Below, piece by piece: positions 35,092 to 44,704 of a stretch of DNA of 64,000 nucleotides. A program made the position numbers and the translations under genes. The stretch is from Lentilactobacillus fungorum (GTDB taxonomy: Bacteria > Bacillota > Bacilli > Lactobacillales > Lactobacillaceae): assembly GCF_016860605.1 (NCBI RefSeq), contig NZ_BNJR01000012.1:186001-250000 (forward strand). The letters are read 5' to 3'. The notes below the pieces were generated by a model. It was not told the origin of the DNA. It saw only the letters and a list, made by a program, of their open reading frames with translations, and ran no database searches. How positions within the stretch are numbered: the stretch's first letter is position 1; every line of letters starts with the position of its first letter.

Positions 35092-38000
35092 TCTTCGATA
35101 TCCCCCTTTATTTCCACATATGAAGTATCTTCAACATCACGCATACTCCCCATCACATTAGTAGATTCAGGATGGGAGTTGTCATTAAACGATTTCAATA
35201 ACAAATTACCAGCATACTTATCTGATTCAGTGATATATTTGTAGTACGCAAATTTTTGGTAATCTGAATCTTTTTCTCTACCAACATCAACTTTGGCAAG
35301 TGATTTCCACTTTGCAATAAACGATTGCATTATGTTGGTAGCATCCTTTTCATACAAATGGTATTTATCCTCCGAATCTCTAACTCGATTACTAAGAAAA
35401 TGTTGTACTTTTACTAGGTATTGTTTGGTTTGATCATCTAGAATACTTTGCGGACAATAATCCCCAGAAAGCGATTCAACCGTATTACGGAGCATCGAAA
35501 CCAACACTCCTGGAATACCCTTTTGCATTGCGGGAACAGAAAAAGGTGTCACACTACTTGGTTCAACATACTTGTATAGGCTTTGATGATATGCTTGGAA
35601 CGTTTCATAATGTGAGCGATCACGACTTCGCATCGTATTGTAAAGCGTAAACACTGCTCCCAAGGATCGTCTCCCAACTCGACTGGTGGCCTGAATGTAT
35701 TCAGAAGTTAACTTAGGTTGTCCTATTACAAGCATTGTGTTGAGCCTTGAAATATCAACACCTACAGAAAGCATATTAGTTGCCAAGAGAGTATCAACTG
35801 CAACATGACTATGTTTATTATCGGAAGAGGCATCATCATGACGAATCCCCAACTCTTTAATAATATTGGGTATTTGATTTCCAGCTATCCGAGAAGTAAG
35901 TTCTTTTGCATTATCGTCAGATAAATATCTGAATGAACTATTTGGAGTATCAAATCTTTTCTTTAATTGTTGAAGATAGTCTCTTACATCATCCCGAATT
36001 AAAGAGGATGCTTTTCCTAATTCCCTTAGGCTATTAAAATAACAGGCAATCGTCCAATACAATTCTTCAAAAGTCTTGGTATTCTCATCTCCACCGAGAC
36101 CTACGACGCACTGAAGCATCGCGGCTATCATATGAACCTCAACTGTCATCTGTGACTTACCGGTTCCCATGATTCCATAATATTTTCTGCCATGACCTTC
36201 TTTAGCCTCACGGACGAAAAAATTATCCCCTGCGGTTATTCCCTGTGGGGGAAATAATTGAACTTGCCGATCAAAGATTCCCTTAACTTGTTCATCTGCA
36301 TTTCGTATTGTAGCTGTTGATGCGATATACTTAGGCCCTTCTTTTCGATCACCATTTTCCCCACTTTGGAGAATGTAATCAAATCCCGCCTCGTAAAGTC
36401 CCACTATGCTTCCCAGAGGTCCAGATATAAGATGTAATTCATCTTGAACAATCAAATCAGGACGACCATATCGTTTGGGATTATCCGATCCAAATAACTT
36501 TTGTGCATCCTCTTTCAGTGGTACTTGCGCAAATTTATCAACCGTTCCAAATATCAAGGTTGGCCGCACCCTATATATTGATTCATCCACAACATAAATT
36601 GGGAGCCCTTTATGGAATGGGCAATCCTTTGTTAAACAGCACATATTATATTCATCATGTGCTGTAATTTTCTTATAACCCCAGTATATTTTAGCCTTCA
36701 TGTCTTTTTCACGTGGAATGATACTATGTTCCTTGCCACACCAAGGACATGTTAATAATTGAAATTTATTTTTCAGCTTAGCATCTTCAATTGTATTGGA
36801 ACGCAGCATTTCTTTAAAATCATCTTTAGCATTCTTAAGTCTATTTTCTGTACCCTCTCCAATCCAGAGCCCGATACTTATTTCTGAGCCGCCAAGATCA
36901 TTGCGATTTTTTCGAATATATTCGAGCGCACAAATCATTTTGGACGCCCGCTCAAACTGTTGCGCAGTCAGTAATCGCAAAGTGTAACGCATAATTACTG
37001 TAACACCTTCATAACTATGCTTGTGAGTAAGACGACGATAAGCAATTACCGCGGCAATTGCGAATAAATACGCCTCAGTTTTACCACCGCCAGTTGGTAC
37101 CCAGATAAGGTCAAGATCACCACGATGTTTACTCTTAGGGTTCAATACTGATTCAAGTGAGTTCAAGATAAAGGCCAGTTGAAATGGTCGCCAATAGAAA
37201 TCAACACCTGAATAATTTTTTGTTTTATATGCTCGGGCCTTTTTTTGATAATCTTTCATTCGTTGGAGCAACATAGTCTCATTAGCAATATTAAAAGCCT
37301 TGAATGCAGAGGGTGAATTCTTTAAGAATTCCAAAGTCTCGTTCATTCGCTCCACACTCTTTTTACAATGAGTAATATTGGTATTTGCCAGCGCTTTAAA
37401 TTCTTTTGGCAATAAGTCGGCATTCCCTTTAGTTTCTTGAATCCATTCTTCGTACTTTTTAATAAATACTTTCAGATTCCCTAACTGTTTGTTCAAATTA
37501 CCATCAATGTAATTGGCTGGATCGAGAACATTTTGAGAAATTGATTTGTTTTCAGTATTTGTTGGCAATAATTCATAAGTTGGAATATAGGTTGTGGAAA
37601 CTGAGGACACAATTCCATTCTCCTTACGCCATTGTGCTGATACGCCGTGTCCCAAAGCATATGTTTTTTTATTTCTATACAGAAAAATATTCATGGCATC
37701 TTCATTTTGTAGTTTCTTTAAATCAGGTATTTTTACATCTTCAGATGCATAGAATTCCAAGTTTTGCTGAGCATTGACAGTAATTGAACTCTGAAAAAGC
37801 GCTTCGTCATTCAAATTTTTCATAACTACCGTAACAGCCTTGATGTCACCAACATTTTTTGTTTTAAGAATTTGAACTTTATCAAAAATCTCAAGATTTA
37901 TGCTTTCGTTATCATCTAACTTGTATGAAACGATTTGTTTTTTTAAATTATTTTCGTTAATATCGATTTTGATATTAAACATGTGCGGTTCACGTCGAAA

Positions 38001-38615
38001 AAAAGAGTGGTTATAACTATAGCTATATGATAAACGGTTTAGTTGCTTTAAAACGCGAATAATTGGAGATTGTAACGTATTTAACTTGCAATTTAAATAT
38101 GCACCCAGCTTTTCTCTGGCTACCTTCACCTGATCTCCTGTATCTCCTTTGATCGCCACAGAAAGTTCTTTTTCATCAAATTCTAAGAATGAGGTATCAT
38201 CAAGTTGTTCTAGTTGCTCAAAAAGGTCATTATTAATATCTATAAAGGGTTTAAGAATTTTCATATACATAGCAGTACAAATAGAAGCTTCAACTGCCGA
38301 CGCAGTTGTCTTAATGTAAAAAGTCATCCCCATAGAGCTAGCTCTAAAGTTATTGTCTACAGAAACCGGATCTTCAATTGCATCACCCGATTTTTCAACT
38401 TCTGCAGTATCATCCGCATCACCACCCTTGAATGAATCCTTCTCAGAATATAAGATTCCGGTAACATAACGAACTTTGGGGTTTTCAGAAATAATTTCTC
38501 TCTCTGCATCACGGCTGATGCTTTCTGATCCCGGTCCTAATATTAATCGTTTAATTCGTTCTGAATATTCAGTCCTTGCATCGTTTTCTTCATCTCTCGT
38601 AATTTTCTTTTTCAT
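35088..38615 (-). CDS. drmA: DISARM helicase DrmA
   Basis: A 1175-residue superfamily 2 helicase. Motif I is VPTGGGKTEAYL (about residue 506), motif II is DELH (about 723), motif III TATIRN, and motif VI ATSRVGRR (about 977). Between motifs I and II a CPWCG and CCLTKDC pair (about 623 and 660) looks like an inserted zinc site. The first 450 residues are the long N-terminal part characteristic of DrmA. It follows the drmE-like gene after 3 bases and overlaps drmB by 4. DrmAB is the DNA-translocating core of DISARM. Confidence 0.9.
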   Translation of the reverse strand: MKKKITRDEENDARTEYSERIKRLILGPGSESISRDAEREIISENPKVRYVTGILYSEKDSFKGGDADDTAEVEKSGDAIEDPVSVDNNFRASSMGMTFYIKTTASAVEASICTAMYMKILKPFIDINNDLFEQLEQLDDTSFLEFDEKELSVAIKGDTGDQVKVAREKLGAYLNCKLNTLQSPIIRVLKQLNRLSYSYSYNHSFFRREPHMFNIKIDINENNLKKQIVSYKLDDNESINLEIFDKVQILKTKNVGDIKAVTVVMKNLNDEALFQSSITVNAQQNLEFYASEDVKIPDLKKLQNEDAMNIFLYRNKKTYALGHGVSAQWRKENGIVSSVSTTYIPTYELLPTNTENKSISQNVLDPANYIDGNLNKQLGNLKVFIKKYEEWIQETKGNADLLPKEFKALANTNITHCKKSVERMNETLEFLKNSPSAFKAFNIANETMLLQRMKDYQKKARAYKTKNYSGVDFYWRPFQLAFILNSLESVLNPKSKHRGDLDLIWVPTGGGKTEAYLFAIAAVIAYRRLTHKHSYEGVTVIMRYTLRLLTAQQFERASKMICALEYIRKNRNDLGGSEISIGLWIGEGTENRLKNAKDDFKEMLRSNTIEDAKLKNKFQLLTCPWCGKEHSIIPREKDMKAKIYWGYKKITAHDEYNMCCLTKDCPFHKGLPIYVVDESIYRVRPTLIFGTVDKFAQVPLKEDAQKLFGSDNPKRYGRPDLIVQDELHLISGPLGSIVGLYEAGFDYILQSGENGDRKEGPKYIASTATIRNADEQVKGIFDRQVQLFPPQGITAGDNFFVREAKEGHGRKYYGIMGTGKSQMTVEVHMIAAMLQCVVGLGGDENTKTFEELYWTIACYFNSLRELGKASSLIRDDVRDYLQQLKKRFDTPNSSFRYLSDDNAKELTSRIAGNQIPNIIKELGIRHDDASSDNKHSHVAVDTLLATNMLSVGVDISRLNTMLVIGQPKLTSEYIQATSRVGRRSLGAVFTLYNTMRSRDRSHYETFQAYHQSLYKYVEPSSVTPFSVPAMQKGIPGVLVSMLRNTVESLSGDYCPQSILDDQTKQYLVKVQHFLSNRVRDSEDKYHLYEKDATNIMQSFIAKWKSLAKVDVGREKDSDYQKFAYYKYITESDKYAGNLLLKSFNDNSHPESTNVMGSMRDVEDTSYVEIKGDIEE

Positions 38616-38618
38616 TTT

Positions 38619-41033
38619 TTATCCTTTCAAAAAAGTATTTGTCATAAATCGCGGTACTGCCGGCACATTAACTTCCCTTATAGAAATTACTTTACCAATT
38701 AAGAATGTCTGCGTTGCAATCTGCGCCAGCTTTTTATTATTCAGGCTGGCTAATTTGGCATCCCTTAAATCTGTAAGTTTTTGTTTAACGATCTCACTGG
38801 AGTGGTAAAATGCTTGATAATTGTTTTGAATATCTTCATCTCCAATTAAGCGCCCAACATATCTTATAAATAAATCTGTTTGTGGAAGAATAGGCATCTT
38901 GTCTTGGTTAGACCAAGTTGCATAATACGAAACATCGTGTGTAGGAGCACCTTCCAATTCCATCTTTCTTTTTAACACGGCAGGGGAGTATCCATTCCTA
39001 TTAATGTAATTAAGAAAGGATCTTTTCCACCTAAAATCATTTTTTTCATCGAGATTAACAGGGGTCACTACTCGCTCAGACATCTTTTTAAAGTGCTCAC
39101 GATAAAGCGAATCCGAATAAGGAACCTCAAAATCAATTATTTGTTCACCTTTAGAGATTAGGTCTATACGTTTCTTTAAAATTGTGCCATTTCCTGTAAC
39201 TGTAAATAGATGTGCATTATCAGTCCCATAAAGTTCATATCCCGCAGTTAGTTCAAATACTTTATGAACATTAACGTGCGTGTTATCAGGAGCATTGTCA
39301 CTCAATCTAGCAACTCGAGATTTTATCTTGTTTAGATAGATTTCGTCAGTGGAAAGAATTTCATCTTCATCTTTTTCAATCTCTTGAACCAAATCCGGAT
39401 GATCTTTTGCACTAAGTACTTTCGGCATTTGTGCATGCTTGATGCCTCTTATGATCTCGGCTGCCAATTTACTGAGTGAATCAGCATAAGCATAATGCAG
39501 GTCTGTTTTCACTTTCCATTTATCATTTAACTTCCGAATTAAACGAATCTCTTTCTGGATGGACCATTTCAATGGTTTAAGAAAATCTTGCGGGGTTACA
39601 ATTATCACCTTTAAGGCTAAAAAGGATTGGGTCCATTTTTCTCGTTCATGTGCATAAGGGTTGACAAGAATGATTGCATCAAACCTACCATACATGTCAT
39701 CGGTTATTTGATCCCGATAAGAAAAAGTTGTGACATTAAACCGATTAAAGATTGATTCATATTCCTGTTTTAGATCATCGATAACAACAAGGGCACAGCG
39801 TGAATATGTATCAATGCTCTTCATTAAACATTTTTTCATCTGTGCTCCAAATCTGTTATGGAGCATTAAATGAAGGTGATCGATTAATTCATCAATATCC
39901 AATGTATTATGAAGTCGTCCGTATTCTTCCAATTTGCTAATCTGGCTATCAAAAACCTCCGAATTTATAGAAGCAACACTGGTACTGGTACGTAACGAGT
40001 TCCAAATTAACTTAGCAAAATATGTTAGGATCTTATCCTTTTTATATTCCTTCCAAGAATCAGTAACTATTGTTAAACAAGTTTGAAATTCTATATTTGT
40101 GTGGACGCTCCTTACTAATAGTTCTTCATCATATTCAGATAACCAATTTCGATTATATTTTTCTTCACCTATAAGCTCTAACGAATCATCGCTAAAAATG
40201 GCACTATTACTAGAAAAAAGAGCAATTGAGAAATGAAAATCCTCAGCCAAACTAGGTAAAGACCGAAGATTCGAAAAGTTGCTATCATTAAACCATTTGT
40301 TGCCAAATACATATACGGCTTCAAATTGTAAATTATCTTCATCCAATCCATTAACAATCTCATTAATACTCGATGAAAATAGTATAAATGAAGTTTCTGT
40401 CGTGTCCGAATGTAATACCGTGTGCACCTTACCACCTGCTGTTAAATATGAAGATGGACAAATTTCCCCAAAGAACGACCTCTTATTACCAACCCAAAAT
40501 TGAGAACTTAAAATATCAGTATATACGTTTTTGGGCAATACGATTGCAATTTGTTTATTTTCAGTTAACCCCTTAAGATCCATTCCAAAATGCTTGGCAA
40601 ATTGGTCCAACACCCCTTTAGCACGCCGTTTCTTAGTTGTTTTTGCTTTATGTCCGTATCTTTCAAGCATTTGTAGGGGTACTTGTAAATCACAAGGATT
40701 TTTACTTTTGGCCGCAGACTTCAAAACATAATTTCCATCATTATTGTGACCTTGAAACAGGTAAAATTGCTTCTTATACTCTATAGGATCACCAATTGTC
40801 AGCTTTTGAACCTTCAGTTGCTCATCTTCTTCGATACACTTTAGAGCAAAGTTTAAACATACTAAAATAATAACTTCACGAAAATATTCTTCATTTAAGT
40901 ACTGGTAAGTAAATGATTCACTTTTTTCACTTAAGGCTGCAATTTCATCTAAAACCCGCTTACGCTGAACTGGAATATATCCAAATGGGCTATTCTCTAT
41001 CAAAAAGCTTTTTACATCATCTCTAAATTTCAT
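38619..41033 (-). CDS. drmE: DrmE-like protein of class 2 DISARM
   Basis: An 804-residue protein with no catalytic motif I can name. Its place between the cytosine methylase and drmA, and its size, match DrmE, the function-unknown gene that marks class 2 DISARM. Internal strand-loop segments such as QIAIVLPKNVY, EAVYVFGNKWF, DAIILVNPYAHEREKW and KVIIVTPQDF resemble a RecA-like helicase fold that has lost its Walker residues, which is only my impression. ATG 34 bases after drmMII, with AGGGGAAG upstream. The name comes mainly from gene order; a profile search would settle it. Confidence 0.7.
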   Translation of the reverse strand: MKFRDDVKSFLIENSPFGYIPVQRKRVLDEIAALSEKSESFTYQYLNEEYFREVIILVCLNFALKCIEEDEQLKVQKLTIGDPIEYKKQFYLFQGHNNDGNYVLKSAAKSKNPCDLQVPLQMLERYGHKAKTTKKRRAKGVLDQFAKHFGMDLKGLTENKQIAIVLPKNVYTDILSSQFWVGNKRSFFGEICPSSYLTAGGKVHTVLHSDTTETSFILFSSSINEIVNGLDEDNLQFEAVYVFGNKWFNDSNFSNLRSLPSLAEDFHFSIALFSSNSAIFSDDSLELIGEEKYNRNWLSEYDEELLVRSVHTNIEFQTCLTIVTDSWKEYKKDKILTYFAKLIWNSLRTSTSVASINSEVFDSQISKLEEYGRLHNTLDIDELIDHLHLMLHNRFGAQMKKCLMKSIDTYSRCALVVIDDLKQEYESIFNRFNVTTFSYRDQITDDMYGRFDAIILVNPYAHEREKWTQSFLALKVIIVTPQDFLKPLKWSIQKEIRLIRKLNDKWKVKTDLHYAYADSLSKLAAEIIRGIKHAQMPKVLSAKDHPDLVQEIEKDEDEILSTDEIYLNKIKSRVARLSDNAPDNTHVNVHKVFELTAGYELYGTDNAHLFTVTGNGTILKKRIDLISKGEQIIDFEVPYSDSLYREHFKKMSERVVTPVNLDEKNDFRWKRSFLNYINRNGYSPAVLKRKMELEGAPTHDVSYYATWSNQDKMPILPQTDLFIRYVGRLIGDEDIQNNYQAFYHSSEIVKQKLTDLRDAKLASLNNKKLAQIATQTFLIGKVISIREVNVPAVPRFMTNTFLKG

Positions 41034-41067
41034 TCTTCCCCTCCAATTTTGCTTAAGAATATTCTGA

Positions 41068-42315
41068 TTAACTTAACATAAGTTTGGAAACCGAAGCGGC
41101 AATTTTCCTACTAAATATTGGTGGTACTGCGTTTCCAATTTGAAGAAAAGCTTGTGTTCTTGAAGTTTCAAAATAATAATCATCTGGAAATCCCTGTAAT
41201 CTTGCAGCTTCTCGGACCGTAATGGATCTGTTTTGTGCAATATCTGGATGAATATAGTGATGCCCATCCTTAGCAATGTGAGCTACTATAGTATGAGCGG
41301 GCTTACACGAATCGAGCACTTTAAATCTATCAAGAAAAATATCCTTGTGTTTATGTTTTTGTAGCTGTAGCGGGAGATTATCATACTTTAGATTTTCCCC
41401 TTTACGCTTTGCCAACACAACTTGCCGATAAATCTTTAAATCGGTTTCACTATTCGGCCGGCTTATATTTTGAGTTAATGGTATGTTCGCCATGCAACGA
41501 TAATTACACTTTATAAAACTATTTGGCTCCCCAGAATAACGATTGATTTCTTGACCAGCAGTTAGTGCCGGCAAGTCAGCAAACACTTCCTTTACATTTA
41601 CTGCTGGTTCCATGGTTTGCTGAAGATACTTAAAAAAACGGCTAATTTGAGATCTATTTTTCTTAGGGACTCCATAAATAATGACTCTTTCTCGAGTTTG
41701 AGGAACCCCATAGGCACTCATATCAATAGTTTTGACGCCCAAACTATACCCCGCACTCTCAAATTCTTTTTTCATCTTTGGGAGTAACAACTTACCATCA
41801 ATATCACGAAACGACTTTAATCCTTTCACATTTTCAAACACAAAAAATTTGGGATTATATCGATTCAAAAATTCGATGTAGTATTTATACAAATAAATTC
41901 GCTCATCTGTTGACTTTTTGGGAGCATTGCGGGCTCTACCAATTGTTGAATACGCCTGACATGGAGGTCCTCCAATAACTCCATCAACATTTCCCCCACA
42001 AAGAGATTTATCAAAAAAATCAAAAATACTCTGCAACGTCTGTCTACTCATCGTCACGTTCAATGTCCTATGTAACAATTTTTGGTCAACCTTAGATAAC
42101 AATTCATTTAGGGGCAGATCACCATTCAAGAAATCCGAATATAACTGAATCTCATTCTTGTTTTTTAGCCAATAAAATGCATCTCGCAACTCCAAGGTTG
42201 TACAAGCCGCTTTATTCATTTCAACGTGACCTAAAATTTCAAAATTCTTACTTCGAAAGCCTTCGGTTAAACCGCCAGCTCCTGAAAAAAGATCGATTAT
42301 TGTTAATTTTGTCAT
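41068..42315 (-). CDS. drmMII: DISARM 5-cytosine DNA methyltransferase DrmMII
   Basis: About 415 residues with the standard order of C5-methylase motifs: I DLFSGAGGLTEGF, IV GGPPCQAYS (catalytic Cys near 117), VI FENVKGL, VIII QTRERVIIYG, IX TVREAARLQGFPDDY and X QIGNAVPP. The region between VIII and IX is the target recognition domain. I start at ATG 42315, since AGGAGGGG lies just before it; a start at 42339 would cover that site. In DISARM it marks host DNA as self. The linked Vsr endonuclease fits with a cytosine methylase. Confidence 0.9.
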   Translation of the reverse strand: MTKLTIIDLFSGAGGLTEGFRSKNFEILGHVEMNKAACTTLELRDAFYWLKNKNEIQLYSDFLNGDLPLNELLSKVDQKLLHRTLNVTMSRQTLQSIFDFFDKSLCGGNVDGVIGGPPCQAYSTIGRARNAPKKSTDERIYLYKYYIEFLNRYNPKFFVFENVKGLKSFRDIDGKLLLPKMKKEFESAGYSLGVKTIDMSAYGVPQTRERVIIYGVPKKNRSQISRFFKYLQQTMEPAVNVKEVFADLPALTAGQEINRYSGEPNSFIKCNYRCMANIPLTQNISRPNSETDLKIYRQVVLAKRKGENLKYDNLPLQLQKHKHKDIFLDRFKVLDSCKPAHTIVAHIAKDGHHYIHPDIAQNRSITVREAARLQGFPDDYYFETSRTQAFLQIGNAVPPIFSRKIAASVSKLMLS

Positions 42316-42362
42316 CTTGCCCCTCCTTTGTTTATGCATTTAATTTATTGTAAAAAGACAAG

Positions 42363-42800
42363 TTAAATCTTCCTTTTCTTTTTTGTAATTTCACTTAATA
42401 TAATTCGCACACAAGCATCAGGATTTTTCAAGACTTCATGTTTTTCCCAAAACCGTAATACTGTCCAACCCATTTTCTTAAGCTGTTGGTCTTCTCTCCG
42501 ATCCCTATCAATGTTTCCTTGGATTTTATTAAGCCAAAACTCCCGATTGCGATGTAATCTAATTTTCTTTTGATTTTCCCAATCATAACCATGCCAAAAC
42601 TCTCCATCAACAAAAATAACTATTTTATATTTTGTAATGACAATATCAGGCTTGCCGGGTAATTTTTTATAATTTCTTCGATATCGGACGCCCTCATGCC
42701 ACAAGCGTTTTCCGAGCAACGTTTCACCTTTACCGCCCTTAGACTTTATTTTTGACATCATTTTAGATCTATAAGAGGTCGTTCTTAAATGTCTTACCAT
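42363..42800 (-). CDS. vsr: Very short patch repair endonuclease
   Basis: A 145-residue Vsr-type nuclease. Landmarks are MSKIKSKGGKGETLLGKRLW near the N-terminus, KLPGKPDIVI with the catalytic Asp, and FVDGEFWHGYDW with the aromatic and histidine residues that flip and cut at T:G mismatches. Vsr repairs the deaminated products of 5-methylcytosine. It is 47 bases upstream of drmMII, in the same direction, and is the first gene of the operon. AAGGAG lies upstream of the ATG. Confidence 0.92.
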   Translation of the reverse strand: MVRHLRTTSYRSKMMSKIKSKGGKGETLLGKRLWHEGVRYRRNYKKLPGKPDIVITKYKIVIFVDGEFWHGYDWENQKKIRLHRNREFWLNKIQGNIDRDRREDQQLKKMGWTVLRFWEKHEVLKNPDACVRIILSEITKKKRKI

Positions 42801-42861
42801 TTCTAATGATTACTCCTTAGATGTAAGTTGGTTCCCGAGACAACTTCTTAGAAAGGGTTAT

Positions 42862-42916
42862 AGTTGATAAATCAGCTCTCAACTACTTGCTTATCGAATA
42901 TTAAATGTACATTTAA
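42862..42916. promoter_or_regulatory. Palindromes upstream of the defence operon
   Basis: AGTTGATAAATCAGCTCTCAACT-type inverted ends (AGTTGA at 42862, TCAACT at 42879) and a perfect palindrome TTAAATGTACATTTAA at 42901-42916 lie 60-115 bases before vsr. They are good candidates for operator sites of a regulator of the operon; no regulator gene is adjacent. Confidence 0.4.
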
Positions 42917-42969
42917 CAATATCCTGATATATAATCAGCCCACGTCGATCCATCTAATGGCATTAACGC

Positions 42970-43455
42970 CTACTTCCTATGCCCCCATCCCCCATTCATA
43001 AGTCCACCAGCCAAAAAACCCGACCAAAAATCGCCGAAGTGATCACTGCGGTCAACCTTTTCTTCGGGGGGATCAACTGGCAGTTCTGTAGTGGGCCCAC
43101 CTGCGTTTACGGCCAGATGCACAAGCATATAATCCTTGAGAATGCTGACGCCCAATTCGTCTTCACGACTCTCCAGATATTGCCGGACTTTATGATCATC
43201 TATGCTGGGCATACTGTGCCAATAAATTGGCTTGTAGTTGTCGGGGTCATACGGCTTAATCGAATATGTCATCCCCCAATGGTTGATTAAACTCATGTGA
43301 ATTGGATCAATGAACAGAATTGCACTAGTATCACTAGCTCTAAAATGATCATAGAGGTAGTCATAGTCCCCAGGGTCCGCGTAAGTAAACCCATATTGCT
43401 CAATATACATCGGATTTTTCACCGGTACCAAATATTTCTTTAATTCCGGATCCAT
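42970..43455 (-). CDS. Hypothetical acidic protein, about 161 residues
   Basis: The start at ATG 43455 follows GGGAGGG; an in-frame TTG at 43476 has no ribosome-binding site. There is no signal peptide or membrane segment. The middle is rich in aromatic residues (SLINHWGMTYSIKPYDPDNYKPIYWH) and the end is glycine-rich (FWSGFLAGGLMNGGWGHRK), which loosely resembles the tail of the following TPM-like protein. The two genes run in the same direction and may be co-transcribed from upstream. I do not recognise a family. Confidence 0.6.
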   Translation of the reverse strand: MDPELKKYLVPVKNPMYIEQYGFTYADPGDYDYLYDHFRASDTSAILFIDPIHMSLINHWGMTYSIKPYDPDNYKPIYWHSMPSIDDHKVRQYLESREDELGVSILKDYMLVHLAVNAGGPTTELPVDPPEEKVDRSDHFGDFWSGFLAGGLMNGGWGHRK

Positions 43456-43552
43456 TTCGATAATTATCCCTCCCAATGACGCTCAACTGCTAACGTAATT
43501 GACAACAATCAAAATCGTTGGCTTTTCGTAAGCCACCGAGCCACCTTCTTAC

Positions 43553-44407
43553 CTAATGCTTAAACGTATCATCCCCACTATTCTCCCCAAAATACCAGCC
43601 ATCCAAAAAGCCATTATCATACTTGGCGTCCCCATCACTATCCCAAAAACTGGTTCGTTTAGGACCGTGGTAGTTATGCCGTTTGATAAGCCAATAAATA
43701 ATGGTAATGACAACGATTAGCACAATTGACCAAAAAACAACTTCCTCAAATTGCGGACCAGCGCTTAGATTTTTGACGGCCACATCTTGATTGATGAAGT
43801 GAGATATCACATTAACCGTGTGCGTAACATTTTCTTGGCCTTCATCTTGAAAGTTCAACCTTTTCGACAGGAAAAAATTTCTAACGCCGCCATTGGCATT
43901 AACGCCATCCGCAGAAAGCATTGGCAAAACGTGATACTTGAAATTCGGCAAAACGGCAATAATCGTAATGCTATCCGCTTTAGTTAAGTCGGTGTCCGTC
44001 AGGCCGTTGTACGAATAACCCGTATATTCTTTAATAAAGTCGTCCTGCAAATCCCCGGCAGCGTCTTGGAGCATATCCAAATCCAACCCGCCATCTTCTT
44101 GTATGGTTTCCAAATCAAGTGGGCTATTGACCTTGTCAAAATCGCTGGGCTTGGCAGCTGATGAGATAAACCAAATTTGTTGTTTTCGTGGTTTCTGAGC
44201 TAAGCGGTCATTTTCAGCCGTGATTTGTTGTTTCTGTTTTGCGGTTAGGATATTTAATTGATCGTCAATTACTGGCTGGAAATTGTACTGACTAGCAGCA
44301 GCCTGGTGGGTAACTGTCATTATCGCCAACAGGCTAAATACGACTAGAAAAATAACCTTAAATAACTCAATCGGTCTTAATTTATTCGAAATTTGTCTGT
44401 CAGACAT
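43553..44407 (-). CDS. TPM-domain-like membrane protein
   Basis: About 285 residues. An N-terminal signal or anchor (IFLVVFSLLAIMTVTH, ending AAASQ) is followed by an exported domain beginning VIDDQLNILTAKQKQQITAENDRLA, as in TPM (YgcG-type) domains. A second membrane segment (VVFWSIVLIVVITIIYWLI) then leads to a short cytoplasmic tail. Such proteins are found at the cell surface; their role is unclear. The start at ATG 44407 is a choice between that and TTG 44416. Confidence 0.65.
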   Translation of the reverse strand: MSDRQISNKLRPIELFKVIFLVVFSLLAIMTVTHQAAASQYNFQPVIDDQLNILTAKQKQQITAENDRLAQKPRKQQIWFISSAAKPSDFDKVNSPLDLETIQEDGGLDLDMLQDAAGDLQDDFIKEYTGYSYNGLTDTDLTKADSITIIAVLPNFKYHVLPMLSADGVNANGGVRNFFLSKRLNFQDEGQENVTHTVNVISHFINQDVAVKNLSAGPQFEEVVFWSIVLIVVITIIYWLIKRHNYHGPKRTSFWDSDGDAKYDNGFLDGWYFGENSGDDTFKH

Positions 44408-44704
44408 CGTTCCCAATCCCCTCTCCCCATTGGTCTACACATTCCATCTTCTTGATACTATCATACTGCACTTTAGTGAAAATAACTACATGGTTATTGA
44501 TTATATTGGGAGAAAATTGGGTTACTTAATTGCTTTCGAATTTAATCGACTTGAAAAGCGCTTCATTCATCAATAGTTATGATAATATTAATAATGAATT
44601 GAAGCTTGGCTTCATGCCGGCCGTCTTATTTCGGCAATCCTTCTCAAAGAGTTGCTTGATGGGTTTTACTATGCTAAATACAAAATCTGGGAGGAACAGA
44701 CAGA

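Noticed and set aside
35088-38615. Large helicase plus DUF1998 protein as a Druantia (DruE) system
   Set aside because: DruE is a single, much larger protein with its own DUF1998 region. Here the helicase and DUF1998 proteins are separate and match DrmA and DrmB.
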